A stretch of 35,380 bases of DNA from Nitriliruptoraceae bacterium (GTDB lineage: Bacteria > Actinomycetota > Nitriliruptoria > Nitriliruptorales > Nitriliruptoraceae): the NCBI GenBank assembly GCA_020832455.1, contig JAFIEQ010000027.1, forward strand, positions 1-35,380, read 5' to 3'. The position numbers and the translations under genes are program-made. This document shows positions 16,305 through 25,793 of this stretch, in pieces. Every line of letters starts with the position of its first letter. The first letter of the stretch is position 1. A model generated the notes under the pieces. The model had not been told where the DNA came from. It made no database searches and saw only the letters and a program-made list of their open reading frames with translations.

Positions 16305-17519
16305 TTGTCCCCTGCCGTACCCCCCGGTGAACTCGAGGCCGTCGCCGCTCTGGCGGGGGCTGGCGCGACGGCGGTCCTGCGCCAGGCTGGACGTGCCGCT
16401 GGCGTGGAGGTCCTCACGCACCGACGCCGCAGCGTGCACCACCGTCCGGGCCGGTCCTACGCGGAGGTGCACGAGGCGACGGTGCGCGTCGGGGGCGTGG
16501 AGCGCGACGTCTTGCTGGTGGCGCACCGCGATCGTCGCGGCTACCCGGACGACGCGTTGGTCCTCGTCGTGGACGGGGTGGATCTGGCCGTGTGGCGCTT
16601 CCCCCACGATCCCTACCTGCCCGGGTTGCCCTCCGCGATCGACCCCGGTCGTGTCCGCGGGTTGCTCGACACGCTCGGGACGCCGGCGGGTGCGGTCCGG
16701 CTGCACACCCGCGCCTACCGGCCGGCGCGCCGGGCCGTCGTCGAGGTGACGATCGATGGCCCGCAGGGGGAGGGGCGCGTCGTCTACCTCAAGGTCCTCG
16801 CCGGTCAGCGGGCGCCGGAGCTCGCCGCCATGCACCGGGCGCTGCGTGCCGTGGTACCGGTCCCGCGGGTCCACGGGGTCGCCGAGGGCCAGGGCATCGT
16901 CGTGCTCGAGGCGCTCGGCGGACCGACGCTCCGGGCCGCCCTGCTCGCGGGTGGGCCCCTGCCCGAGCCGGCCGCCCTGCTCGAGCTGCTCCAGCGGTTC
17001 GCCTCCAGCGGGCTGACGAGTCGCCGCGACCCCCGGGCGTTCGCGGACGTGCGTCGGCACGTCGACGGTCTCGCCCGACTCGTGCCCGACCGGGCGGGCC
17101 AGGTCGCCGAGCTCGCCGCGGCGGCGGTCGACCTCGACGGTCCGCTCGTCCCCGTCCACGGGGATCTGCACGACGCGCAGCTGCTGCTCGGCCCCGATGG
17201 GGCGGTGACGGGCCTACTGGACGTCGACGGCGCGGGCCTCGGCTGGATGGTGCAGGACCTGGCCAACCTGATCGCCCACGTCGAGGTCGTCGTGGAGATC
17301 GCCCCACCGCGGGCGGACGCCGCGGCCGACTACGCCGCGGCGCTCGTGGAGACGGCGGCGACGATGGTCCCCGCCGCTGACCTCGGTCGGGCGCTGAGCG
17401 GGGCGTGGATCGCGCTGGCCACCGGACCGCACCGGGCACAGGACCCCGACTGGGAGGAGCGCACCCACGCCCGGCTCGACCGTGCCGCCGCCGCGATGGG
17501 CCGCGCGACGGCGTGCTGA
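16305..17519 (+). CDS. Aminoglycoside phosphotransferase (APH)-family kinase-like protein
   Basis: The C-terminal half of this 404-residue protein has the APH/choline-kinase fold: VYLKVLAG (ATP-binding Lys region), then HGDLHDAQLLL with catalytic-type D287, and LLDVDGAGLGWMVQDLANLI with metal-binding-type D308. The usual Asn of the HGDxxxxN loop is Gln292 here. The N-terminal 130 residues are not recognised. The substrate may be a small metabolite or sugar; antibiotic resistance should not be assumed. The start is TTG 16305, with GGAG (16294-16297) 7 bases upstream. Its 3' end is duplicated (see repeat). It is divergent from the response regulator. Confidence 0.8.
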   Translation: MSPAVPPGELEAVAALAGAGATAVLRQAGRAAGVEVLTHRRRSVHHRPGRSYAEVHEATVRVGGVERDVLLVAHRDRRGYPDDALVLVVDGVDLAVWRFPHDPYLPGLPSAIDPGRVRGLLDTLGTPAGAVRLHTRAYRPARRAVVEVTIDGPQGEGRVVYLKVLAGQRAPELAAMHRALRAVVPVPRVHGVAEGQGIVVLEALGGPTLRAALLAGGPLPEPAALLELLQRFASSGLTSRRDPRAFADVRRHVDGLARLVPDRAGQVAELAAAAVDLDGPLVPVHGDLHDAQLLLGPDGAVTGLLDVDGAGLGWMVQDLANLIAHVEVVVEIAPPRADAAADYAAALVETAATMVPAADLGRALSGAWIALATGPHRAQDPDWEERTHARLDRAAAAMGRATAC

Positions 17520-17548
17520 TCCGACGGTCGCGCGACGGCGTGCTGATC
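17502..17548 (+). repeat. 20-bp direct repeat spanning the APH-like stop codon
   Basis: CGCGCGACGGCGTGCTGATC occurs at 17502-17521 and again at 17529-17548, a 27-base period. The first copy holds the stop codon. Read in the same frame beyond it, the second copy repeats RATAC-stop, so the unit is a whole number of codons. Confidence 0.9.
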
Positions 17549-17561
17549 GGATGAGCGTGCG

Positions 17562-18017
17562 TCAGCTGTCGACGGAGGAGGGTGAGTCGACCGACGGGGG
17601 TGAGTCCGGCGAGGCGGGGCTGTCGGCCGACTCCGGGCGCGGAGCGCGTGGGGTCGCGGCGCTCGAGGTCCCGCTCGACGTGGTGCTCGTGGAGTGGTCG
17701 ACGTCCTCCGGGGAGTCCACGGAGACCGGGGACGGTGCGGATGCGGCCGAGACGACGGAGACCGGTGACACCACGGAGACGACGGAGACCACCGACGCCG
17801 GTGACACCACGGACGGCGTCGAGGCGTCGGGATCAGCCGTGTCGTCGCCGATCACCGTGGGCGCCGGATCGACCTCGTCGGACACGGTGGTGATCTGGAT
17901 CGGCGCCGGTGCGTCCGTCCCGCTCGCCACCAGCGAGCCGAGCCCGAAGGCGCCGGCGGCGACGGCGGCCGTGACGGCCACGATCCCGCTGGTGCGCCAG
18001 GTCGTCAGGTGCGCCAT
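17562..18017 (-). CDS. Small membrane-anchored Ser/Val/Asp-rich protein, unknown
   Basis: The 151-residue protein starts MAHLTTWRTSGIVAVTAAVA, with an uncleaved anchor or signal helix (about 10-32), followed by an extracytoplasmic tail of low complexity rich in Ser, Val, Pro, Asp and Thr, with VVSVVSVVSPVSVVS-like repeats and SVDSP units near the end. I recognise no domain. The ATG at 18017 has AGGGA 7 bases upstream. A CTGAG-type site like that of the two-component operon lies about 105 bases upstream, so it may be a target, and possibly a signal-facing partner, of that system (inference). Confidence 0.65.
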   Translation of the reverse strand: MAHLTTWRTSGIVAVTAAVAAGAFGLGSLVASGTDAPAPIQITTVSDEVDPAPTVIGDDTADPDASTPSVVSPASVVSVVSVVSPVSVVSAASAPSPVSVDSPEDVDHSTSTTSSGTSSAATPRAPRPESADSPASPDSPPSVDSPSSVDS

Positions 18018-18118
18018 CGGTCCATCCCTGCTGGTCGGGGCAGCCACGCAGGGGACGGGCGCCCGGTCGGTCGACTCCGGCCAGCGTCCGGGACCGAGCT
18101 GAGGCGCAGGTGGGAGCC

Positions 18119-18138
18119 AGCTGAGAGGTCGCTCAGCT
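18119..18138 (-). promoter_or_regulatory. CTGAG-type operator and inverted repeat upstream of the small membrane protein
   Basis: On the minus strand CTGAGCGACCTCTCAG (18136-18121) matches the two-component operon site over CTGAGCG and keeps the 11-base half-site spacing. The same bases form an inverted repeat AGCTGAG-N6-CTCAGCT. A further CTGAG at 18099 lies 22 bases from that at 18121. The repeat could also act as a terminator for the quinone reductase gene. Confidence 0.45.
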
Positions 18139-18156
18139 CGGCGTGCCCCGACGCGC

Positions 18157-19113
18157 TCAGCCGGCCGGGTCGAGCAGCAGCTTGCCGATGGTCCGTCGCG
18201 CCCGCAGGTCCTCGTGGGCACGCGCCACCTCGGACAACCCGTACGTGCCCCCGACGATGGGCTTCAGTGCACCCTGCGCCGTCAGGTCCAGCAGCTCGCG
18301 CATGGGCGCGGCGAGGTGGCGTGCCGGGTCGTTCATCGCGTGAGCCAGCCAGAAGCCGATGAGCCCACGGGAGCGCCCCATCAGCTGGCGCGGGTCGACG
18401 AGGCTGGGGGCCTCGCGTGAGGCCATGCCGAACACGACCAACCGCCCGAACGGGGCCAACGCGGCCAGACTCTGGTCGGTGGTCCGACCGCCGACCATCT
18501 CCAGCACCACGTCGACCTTGCCGCCGTTGGCCTCCTCGAGCGCGCCCTTGAGGTCGTCCTCCCCGGCGTCCACGGCCACGTCCGCACCCAGCTCCAGGGC
18601 CAGCTGCCGCTTCTCGGCGCTGGAGGCCACGGCGATCACCCGCCCGGCACCGGCGCGGACCGCGAGCTGCACGGCCAGGGTGCCGACCCCGCCGGCGGCG
18701 GCGTGCACGACCACCGACTCGCCCGTGCGCAGCTGGGCCGAGGTGTGCAGCAGGTGCCACGCGGTGGTGCCCTGCAGCACCAGGGCGAGCGCCTGGCCGT
18801 CCTCGACCCCGTCGGGGAGGTCGAAGGTCAGCGGCTCGGGGACGGCGGCGCGCTCGGCGTACCCACCGCCGCCGACCAGGGCGACGACGCGGCGTCCGTC
18901 CTCCAGCGTGCCCGCGGCCTCCGCGCCGGGGATCAGCGGCAGCGTGGACGGGGCGAGGTAGGAGTCCTCGGCCTGGTGGGTGTCCGCGTAGTTGATCCCG
19001 GCCCGGGTGACGTGGAGCAGCTGCGTGCCGGGCCCCACCTCGGGTTCCGGGGCGTCCTCGACGAGGGTGAGGACCTCGGGGCCGCCGAACTCGGTGATGC
19101 GGATCGCGCGCAT
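18157..19113 (-). CDS. Zinc-independent quinone oxidoreductase (MDR family), second copy
   Basis: This 318-residue medium-chain dehydrogenase/reductase lacks the structural-zinc cysteines of alcohol dehydrogenases. It starts MRAIRITEFGGPEVLTLVED, has GINYADTHQAEDSY in the substrate-side domain and AAAGGVGTLAVQLAV as the NADPH-binding glycine motif, and ends RRTIGKLLLDPAG. The family reduces quinones or alpha,beta-unsaturated carbonyls. The ATG has AGGAG 7 bases upstream. It is clearly related to the quinone reductase two genes upstream on the same strand and is likely co-transcribed. Confidence 0.9.
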   Translation of the reverse strand: MRAIRITEFGGPEVLTLVEDAPEPEVGPGTQLLHVTRAGINYADTHQAEDSYLAPSTLPLIPGAEAAGTLEDGRRVVALVGGGGYAERAAVPEPLTFDLPDGVEDGQALALVLQGTTAWHLLHTSAQLRTGESVVVHAAAGGVGTLAVQLAVRAGAGRVIAVASSAEKRQLALELGADVAVDAGEDDLKGALEEANGGKVDVVLEMVGGRTTDQSLAALAPFGRLVVFGMASREAPSLVDPRQLMGRSRGLIGFWLAHAMNDPARHLAAPMRELLDLTAQGALKPIVGGTYGLSEVARAHEDLRARRTIGKLLLDPAG

Positions 19114-19156
19114 GGGTGCTCCTGGGAGGGGATGGTCGGTGGAGGGGACGATCGGG

Positions 19157-19623
19157 TCAGGTGCAGTCGACGAGCTCCGCGTCGACCGCCTCGAGCAGCG
19201 CGTCGGCGTCGAGCCGGAGCGCCACCCCGTGCGCGCCGCCGCCCACGGTGACCGTGCCCGCCCCGCGGATGGAGGCGTCGGCGAGCACCGGCCACGGACG
19301 CGACGCACCGAACGGGGTGATGGTCCCGCGCTCGTAGCCGGTCACCTCCTGTGCCACCTCGGCGTCTGGCATCGACAGTCGGGACACGCCGAGGTGGGCG
19401 CGCAGCTTGGGCCAGTCGATCTGGCGGGTGCCGGGGACCAGGACGAGCAGGTAGTCGTCCTCGCCGCGGCGGACCACCATGGTCTTGAGGAGGTGATCCG
19501 GCGCGATACCCAGCCGTTCGGCTGCCTCCTCGAGGCTGCGTGCACGCTCGATCACCCGGACCTCGTGGGCGACACCGACGGCCTGCGCCGCGGCGATGGC
19601 CGCGGTGTGCGGGACCTCGCCGC

Positions 19624-19627
<4 letters not shown>
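19157..19627 (-). CDS. YbaK/EbsC-type aminoacyl-tRNA deacylase
   Basis: The 156-residue protein matches the YbaK/ProX editing-domain fold: HLLKTMVVR with conserved K48, [20 protein letters not shown], and [18 protein letters not shown]. Such proteins hydrolyse mischarged tRNAs, for example Cys-tRNA(Pro) or Ala-tRNA(Pro). The ATG overlaps the stop of the upstream quinone reductase as ATGA. Its exact specificity cannot be read from the sequence. Confidence 0.85.
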
Positions 19628-20604
<977 letters not shown>

Positions 20605-20641
20605 GGTCGGCTCCACTCGTGTGCCCTCGCAACTGCCCGCG

Positions 20642-20647
20642 ACCGTA
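20642..20647 (-). promoter_or_regulatory. Putative -10 (TACGGT) of the quinone reductase operon
   Basis: GACTACGGTCG on the minus strand lies about 38 bases before the ATG, leaving a short leader with a GGAG ribosome-binding site. It shares its 11-base context with the CoxG-like gene promoter. Confidence 0.4.
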
Positions 20648-20688
20648 GTCGCGACCGCGGGGACGGGGCGTGGCCGGGAGTCGGTGGC

Positions 20689-20694
20689 TACGGT
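20689..20694 (+). promoter_or_regulatory. Putative -10 (TACGGT) of mgsA
   Basis: GGCTACGGTCGG on the plus strand lies 81 bases before the GTG of mgsA and about 40 bases from the oppositely oriented TACGGT of the quinone reductase operon. No clear -35 is seen. Confidence 0.35.
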
Positions 20695-20775
20695 CGGCGG
20701 CGGACCGCGCCGTGCGCCCGCGGGTGCGCGCCGAGGCCCACCGGGCCGGGTCGCACCGATCGCGAGGAGACCGAC

Positions 20776-21276
20776 GTGACAGGCAGCGGGACGGCCGGCG
20801 CCGCGGGCACGGGCGCACGACGTGGGGTGCTCGCGCTGATCGCCCATGATGCGCGCAAGGACGACCTCGTCGCGTTCGCCACCCGCCGGCGGGCCGACCT
20901 CGCGCACTTCGACCTGCTCGCGACCGGGACCACCGGTGGGCGCCTGGCCGATGCGACCGGGCTCGCCGTCGAGCGGGTCCGCTCCGGCCCTGTGGGTGGG
21001 GACGTGCAGATCGGTGCCCGCCTGCTCGACGGTGGCGTCGTCGCGGTGCTGTTCCTGCGCGACCCGATGACCGCCCACCCGCACGAACCCGACATCCAGG
21101 CGCTGCTCAAGCTGTGCGACATCCACGACGTCCCGCTGGCGACCAACCTGCCGACCGCCGAACTCGTGCTCGACGGGCTGTTGCGCGCGGTCACCCCGGC
21201 GGGCACCGATCCGGCGGGCGCCGATCCGGCGGGCGCCGATCCGGCGAGCGCCGAACCGGCGGGCGCCGACGGGTGA
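20776..21276 (+). CDS. mgsA: Methylglyoxal synthase
   Basis: The 166-residue protein converts dihydroxyacetone phosphate to methylglyoxal and phosphate. All catalytic landmarks are present: H24 ([10 protein letters not shown]), phosphate-binding [10 protein letters not shown]76 ([12 protein letters not shown]), and D96, H103 and D106 ([19 protein letters not shown]). The C-terminus carries five PAGAD-type repeats not needed for the fold. The GTG start has GAGGAGA (20763-20769) 6 bases upstream. Its stop overlaps the start of the oxygenase-hydrolase fusion (GTGA), so the two are translationally coupled. Confidence 0.94.
   Translation: MTGSGTAGAAGTGARRGVLALIAHDARKDDLVAFATRRRADLAHFDLLATGTTGGRLADATGLAVERVRSGPVGGDVQIGARLLDGGVVAVLFLRDPMTAHPHEPDIQALLKLCDIHDVPLATNLPTAELVLDGLLRAVTPAGTDPAGADPAGADPASAEPAGADG
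21196..21270 (+). repeat. Five 15-bp tandem repeats at the 3' end of mgsA
   Basis: Units of the type CCGGCGGGCGCCGAT run in frame from 21196 to 21270 and encode [20 protein letters not shown] and PAGAD. They form an acidic, flexible tail ending 3 bases before the stop codon. Confidence 0.9.
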
Positions 21277-23165
21277 GACGAGCCGGACGCATCGCCTTGG
21301 CGGCGACCGCGGGGGTGCTCGCGGGGTTGCACGCCCGGTCCCGGCAGCGCCGCCCGGGTCACCTCGCCGAGCTCGCGGGGTCGGACCCGGTCCAGGACCA
21401 CGAGCGGATCGCGCGCGTCACGGCCCAGTGGGAGTTCCCCTGGGACACGGAGACCGCGCTGAGCCTGGCGCTGTTCCGGACCTTCGCCGTGCCCTCGATC
21501 AGCACCGTGCTCGCGTCGTCACGCGCCTTCCGCGACGAGCCGCGTCGGCGCTACGACGACACGGAACTGCTGCTCGCCGAGGTCCAGGAACACGGGGTCG
21601 CGACCGAGCGGGGCCGCGCCGCGCTGCGCCGGGTGAACCGGATGCACGCCGCCTACGACCTGGACCCCGACGACATGCGCTACGTGCTGTCGACCTTCGT
21701 CGTCCAGCCCGACGACTGGATCGCCCGGTTCGGCTGGCGGCCGCTGACCGACGCCGAACGCGAGGCCGCCTGGCGGTTCTGGCGTGCGGTCGGGCAACGG
21801 ATGGGGGTCACCGACCTGCCGGAGGACCGCCGGACGCTGGTGGCGTTCAGCCGTGACTTCGAGGCACGGTCGTTCGTCTTCCATCCGGACAACCACCGGG
21901 TCGCCGACGCGACGATGCGGATGTACCTCGCCGAGGTGCTGCGGATCCCCGCGCCGCTTCGGCCCCTGGCCCAGCGGGCCGTCCTCGCGCTGCTCGAGCC
22001 CCCGCTGGTCGCGGCGCTCGGCTACCCGGCACCGCCACGATGGCTGCGGGTGGTGGTCCCGGCGGCGCTGCGGCTGCGGGCGCGCGTGCTGGCCTGGTTC
22101 GTCCCGCCGCGCCGGCGGCCGGTGCGCCTGACCGAGCGGCCCCGTCCGAGCTACCCGGGCGGGTACGACATCGCGCAGCTCGGGACGTTCCCGCACCGGC
22201 GACCGGTGACCGATCCGGTCGCTGGCGACCGTGGTGCCCCAACCCGTCGCGAGGTGCCCGGGCCGACGCGCCGTGGCCACCACCGTGTCGACACCGGCGA
22301 GGTGACCCTGGACGTCGAGGTCCGGCGGCCACCACGACCGGTGGTCGGTACCCCGGTCCTGCTCGTGTCGGGACTCGGAGCGCAGCGCACGGACTGGCCG
22401 CCGGGGCTGGTCGACGCCCTGCTCGCCAGCGGCCGCGAGGTGATCACCTTCGACAACCGGGACGCCGGGCTCTCCGAGGGGTGTGACGAGCGCCCGGGTG
22501 ACGAGCGCGACCTCGAGCGCTGGCGCGACGGGGAACCCTTCGAGGTGGCCTACACCCTGTCCGATCTGCGGGACGACGCGCTCGCGGTCCTCGACCACCT
22601 CGGTCTCGACGCGGCGCACGTGCTCGGGCGGTCGATGGGCGGGATGATCGCGCAGCGCCTCGCGGCCGAGGCGCCGGAGCGGGTGGTCAGTCTGACGAGC
22701 ATGCAGTCGACCACCGGTGCCGCGGACGTCGGCCAGCCCTCCGAGGCGGCGATGGAGGCGATCGCCCGCCCCACCCCGCCGACCCGCGAGGCGGTGATCG
22801 CCGCCTCGCTCGAGCGCAACCGCATCACCGGCAGTCCCGGGCTGATCGACGAGGACGCGGTGCGGGCGCGGCTCGAGGCCGCCTACGACCGCGCCTACCG
22901 GCCGGCGGGGACCACCCGACAGCTGCTGGCGATCCTGGCGGAGCCGGACCGCACCCCGCTGCTGGGCACGATCACCGCACCGACCCTGGTGGTGCACGGC
23001 GATCGGGACACGCTCGTCGCGGTCTCCGGAGGCCGGGCGACCGCGGCGGCGATCCCGGGCGCACGTCTGGAGGTCGTCGAGGGGATGGGGCACGATCTGC
23101 CGGCGCCCCTCATCGCGCCCGTCGCCCGCGTGATCACGGACCACCTCGACGCCGCGGAGCGCTGA
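21273..23165 (+). CDS. MpaB-like oxygenase domain fused to alpha/beta hydrolase
   Basis: This 630-residue protein joins two domains. Residues about 40-260 resemble the MpaB/rubber-oxygenase (DUF2236) fold: [20 protein letters not shown] with H125 as a candidate haem ligand, [20 protein letters not shown], and [19 protein letters not shown]. Residues about 365-630 are an alpha/beta hydrolase with [16 protein letters not shown], nucleophile S454 in LGRSMGGM, D579 in HGDRDT and H607 in GMGHDLP. A basic, Pro-rich linker joins them. An N-terminal helix (about 4-20) may anchor the protein. The frame is continuous with no sign of a frameshift. The GTG start overlaps the mgsA stop. The combined reaction is unknown; oxidation followed by ester or C-C hydrolysis is speculation. 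Confidence 0.82.
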   Translation: MRRAGRIALAATAGVLAGLHARSRQRRPGHLAELAGSDPVQDHERIARVTAQWEFPWDTETALSLALFRTFAVPSISTVLASSRAFRDEPRRRYDDTELLLAEVQEHGVATERGRAALRRVNRMHAAYDLDPDDMRYVLSTFVVQPDDWIARFGWRPLTDAEREAAWRFWRAVGQRMGVTDLPEDRRTLVAFSRDFEARSFVFHPDNHRVADATMRMYLAEVLRIPAPLRPLAQRAVLALLEPPLVAALGYPAPPRWLRVVVPAALRLRARVLAWFVPPRRRPVRLTERPRPSYPGGYDIAQLGTFPHRRPVTDPVAGDRGAPTRREVPGPTRRGHHRVDTGEVTLDVEVRRPPRPVVGTPVLLVSGLGAQRTDWPPGLVDALLASGREVITFDNRDAGLSEGCDERPGDERDLERWRDGEPFEVAYTLSDLRDDALAVLDHLGLDAAHVLGRSMGGMIAQRLAAEAPERVVSLTSMQSTTGAADVGQPSEAAMEAIARPTPPTREAVIAASLERNRITGSPGLIDEDAVRARLEAAYDRAYRPAGTTRQLLAILAEPDRTPLLGTITAPTLVVHGDRDTLVAVSGGRATAAAIPGARLEVVEGMGHDLPAPLIAPVARVITDHLDAAER

Positions 23166-23211
23166 CGCGCGTGCCGATGCCCCCGAGTGGTCGGCCGGGC
23201 GAGCGCTGCCG

Positions 23212-23217
23212 TAGCCT
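23212..23217 (+). promoter_or_regulatory. Putative -10 (TAGCCT) of the MoxR gene
   Basis: GTAGCCTCGACG lies about 48 bases before the GTG start. The same TAGCCT precedes nadD. No clear -35 is seen. Confidence 0.35.
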
Positions 23218-23265
23218 CGACGGACCCGCGGCCGTCCGTGCCGGGACGGGATCAGGAGCGCATCC

Positions 23266-24162
23266 GTGTCGAGCGAGTTCAGCGGCGTCACCGACGTCCG
23301 TGACCGACTGACCGCGGCTGGGTACCTCCCCGACGAGGCGATCGAGACCGTGGTCTACCTCGCGGAGCGGTTGCGCAAGCCGATCCTGGTCGAGGGTCCG
23401 GCGGGCGTCGGCAAGACGGAGCTCGCCAAGGCCATCGCGACGGCGCGCGACGCCGACCTGGTCCGGCTGCAGTGCTACGAGGGCCTCGACGAGGCCAAGG
23501 CGCTCTACGAGTGGAACTACAAGAAGCAACTGCTGCGCATCACCCACGCCCGCGGCGGGGACGTGGCGGGCGGCGAGGCCTGGGACGAGGTCGAGGACGA
23601 CCTGTTCGGTGAGGACTACCTGCTGGAGCGGCCGCTGCTCAAGGCGCTGCGCAACCCCCGGCAGACGGTCCTGCTCGTCGACGAGGTGGACAAGGTCGAT
23701 TTCGAGTTCGAGGCGCTGCTGCTGGAGATCCTGTCGGACTTCCAGGTCACGATCCCGGAGCTCGGCACCGTCACCGGCACGCACCACCCGATCGTGGTGC
23801 TGACCTCCAACAACACCCGGGAGCTCTCCGAGGCGCTCAAGCGGCGCTGTCTGTACCTCTACCTCGACTACCCGTCGGTGGAGCGGGAGAAGGAGATCGT
23901 GCTCTCCCGCGTGCCGGAGGCCCCGGAGCAGCTCGCCGAGCAGTTGGTCCGCATCGTGCGGTCGCTGCGGCAGCTGGAGCTCAAGAAGCCGCCCTCGATC
24001 TCCGAGACGCTGGACTGGACCCGCACGTTGCTGGCGCTCGGGTTCGAGCACGTGGACGAGCAGGTCGCCAAGAGCACGATGAACGTGCTGCTCAAGTACC
24101 AGCAGGACGTGGACAAGGCGACCGGGCACCTGCGCCTGCCGCCGTCGCCGGAGATGAACTGA
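23266..24162 (+). CDS. MoxR-family AAA+ ATPase (CoxD-like)
   Basis: The 298-residue protein has Walker A EGPAGVGKTE (K50), LQCYEGLDEAKALYEWNYKKQLL, Walker B VLLVDEVDK (D139, E140), sensor-1 LTSNNTRELSEALKRRCLYLY, and a C-terminal lid. The YEGLD.. and ALYEWNY signature is typical of the CoxD-like MoxR branch. These ATPases act as chaperones for metal-cofactor insertion or complex assembly with VWA partners; a VWA gene lies two genes downstream. The GTG start has AGGAG 9 bases upstream. Confidence 0.93.
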   Translation: MSSEFSGVTDVRDRLTAAGYLPDEAIETVVYLAERLRKPILVEGPAGVGKTELAKAIATARDADLVRLQCYEGLDEAKALYEWNYKKQLLRITHARGGDVAGGEAWDEVEDDLFGEDYLLERPLLKALRNPRQTVLLVDEVDKVDFEFEALLLEILSDFQVTIPELGTVTGTHHPIVVLTSNNTRELSEALKRRCLYLYLDYPSVEREKEIVLSRVPEAPEQLAEQLVRIVRSLRQLELKKPPSISETLDWTRTLLALGFEHVDEQVAKSTMNVLLKYQQDVDKATGHLRLPPSPEMN

Positions 24163-24164
24163 CC

Positions 24165-25691
24165 ATGCCCGGGCGCTCCCGTCCGGCCGACGATCCGATG
24201 GCGGCCGATCGACGCACGCTGTTCATCGCCGTGCTCGCGATGATCGGGCTGGTCGCGACCGGGGTCGTCAGCGCCGCGCTGTTCACCGGCTCCGCGTGCG
24301 ACGACATCGAACCCACGCCCGTGGCCCGCGGGGTCGCCGACGCGGAGGTCGAACGGGTCGTACAGGCGGCCTTCCCGGACGCCGATGGCGCGCTGGTGGC
24401 CGCGATCGTGGCGCAGCTCGAGGGCTTGACCGACGTGCTCGGGCCGACCACCGGGGCGGCGGTGGTCGATGGGGCAACCTCGCTGGTACCGACCGACGAC
24501 GGGTTCGCGGCGGTGGGCCCCCAGACCTCGCTGGTCGATCGCGATCTGACCGAGGTGCTGGCCACGGTCGACGTCGGGTCCGGGATCGTGGACGGCAGCG
24601 GTGACACCTTGGTCTCGCTCGCCCGGGTCAACGACCTCACCGGACAGGTCGATGCCTTCACGGGGATCGATGCGCGTCCGTCGTCGCCACTGACGGCCAT
24701 CGGCTGCGTCGACACGGCCACGGTCGGCACGCCGCTGGCGTTCGAGCTGGACGCCGCCGGCGGACAGCTGCTGCTCTTCCGGGCCGGTGAGGACGGGGAC
24801 GACGCGGAGATGGAGCTGCGCGATCCTCGCGAGGGACGGGTGTGGTTCGCCCGGGTGGACGTCGGTGTCGCCCCACCCGGGGTCACCGGCGAACGGATCG
24901 ATGCCCTGCTGGGCGAGGAGTTGGCCGTCCTGGTCCGGCGCACGAGCCCGGTCGAGGACACCCCCGTGGTGACCGCGGTCGGGCGGGACGATCCCGGTAC
25001 CCCGCGCACGCTCGGGCGGGATGCCTTCGACGAGGTGCCGACGGCGGGCGGCGGTGCGGCGATCGAGGTCCTGGACGAGGCAGCCCCGCAGCGGCTCGAA
25101 CTGCTGGCGCTGGACGGCGAACGAGCGCTGGTGGCGATCACCGCCGCCCGCGACGCCGGGGCTGTCGCTCAGGCAGGGACCGACGAGCTCGGTCCGTCGG
25201 TCGGCCCGGGCGCGGTGGTGGCGCTGGACCTGGCGGCGGGTGCGGCGACGTGGGCGACGCCCTTGGCGGACGGCAGGCGCGTGCTGGCGGCCACCATCGA
25301 TGCCGACGAGCGCGATCGCGCCTGGCTCGTGACCGACGACGGTGGCCAGGTCGAGTTCGCCTCCGTCGACCCCGACGAGGGCCCGGTCGTGCTCCTGGCC
25401 ACCGCGTCCGAGGGCGATCGGGCGGCGGTCGCGCACCCCCGCGGTGGCGATCAGGACGGGACGGGCGCGCCGGGTCGGGTCGCGGTCGTCGGCGAGGTGC
25501 TGTTCGTCTCCACGGGCCCGGGAGCCCGGGCCCAGCAGCAGGCCACGGGCGAGGCGTTGTCGGGCCCGCTGCGGGCGCGCGATGTGGTCGTGGACGGGGA
25601 CCGGCTCGTGGTGCTGTTCGCCGGACCGGCCGACGGTGCCGGTCCGGGCGGCGCCGGCCGCGGGTTGGCCGTCGGGTTCGCGCTCGAGTGA
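24165..25691 (+). CDS. Unknown membrane-anchored extracytoplasmic protein between MoxR and VWA genes
   Basis: The 508-residue protein starts 2 bases after the MoxR stop and has one N-terminal helix (about 19-42, TLFIAVLAMIGLVATGVVSA) followed by a large acidic, beta-rich, Ala/Gly/Val-rich extracytoplasmic region. Short units such as GALVAL..LAAGAATWATPLADG, RDRAWLVTDDGGQVEFASVD and GRVAVVGEVLFVSTG look like blades of a beta-propeller (PQQ-like), but this is a visual impression. One Cys (C45) follows the helix; it lacks a clear lipobox. I recognise no family. Position suggests a job linked to the MoxR/VWA pair. Confidence 0.75.
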   Translation: MPGRSRPADDPMAADRRTLFIAVLAMIGLVATGVVSAALFTGSACDDIEPTPVARGVADAEVERVVQAAFPDADGALVAAIVAQLEGLTDVLGPTTGAAVVDGATSLVPTDDGFAAVGPQTSLVDRDLTEVLATVDVGSGIVDGSGDTLVSLARVNDLTGQVDAFTGIDARPSSPLTAIGCVDTATVGTPLAFELDAAGGQLLLFRAGEDGDDAEMELRDPREGRVWFARVDVGVAPPGVTGERIDALLGEELAVLVRRTSPVEDTPVVTAVGRDDPGTPRTLGRDAFDEVPTAGGGAAIEVLDEAAPQRLELLALDGERALVAITAARDAGAVAQAGTDELGPSVGPGAVVALDLAAGAATWATPLADGRRVLAATIDADERDRAWLVTDDGGQVEFASVDPDEGPVVLLATASEGDRAAVAHPRGGDQDGTGAPGRVAVVGEVLFVSTGPGARAQQQATGEALSGPLRARDVVVDGDRLVVLFAGPADGAGPGGAGRGLAVGFALE

Positions 25692-25760
25692 CGACGTGGT
25701 ACGCGGTCGGCGGGCCGGGTGACGCGACCGGAGCGTCCGGAGCGTCCGCGGCACGGCCGG

Positions 25761-25766
25761 TACCGT
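25761..25766 (+). promoter_or_regulatory. Putative -10 (TACCGT) of the VWA gene
   Basis: GGTACCGTCGGG lies 27 bases before the GTG start and just before the GGGAG ribosome-binding site (25783-25787). It would allow VWA expression apart from MoxR. A GAGCGTCCG direct repeat lies at 25731-25748 just upstream. Confidence 0.35.
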
Positions 25767-25793
25767 CGGGGGACCTCATCGTGGGAGCTCGGT

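Noticed and set aside
16305-17519. Aminoglycoside resistance gene
   Set aside because: The APH fold is shared by many metabolic kinases, the catalytic Asn is changed, and no resistance context is present.
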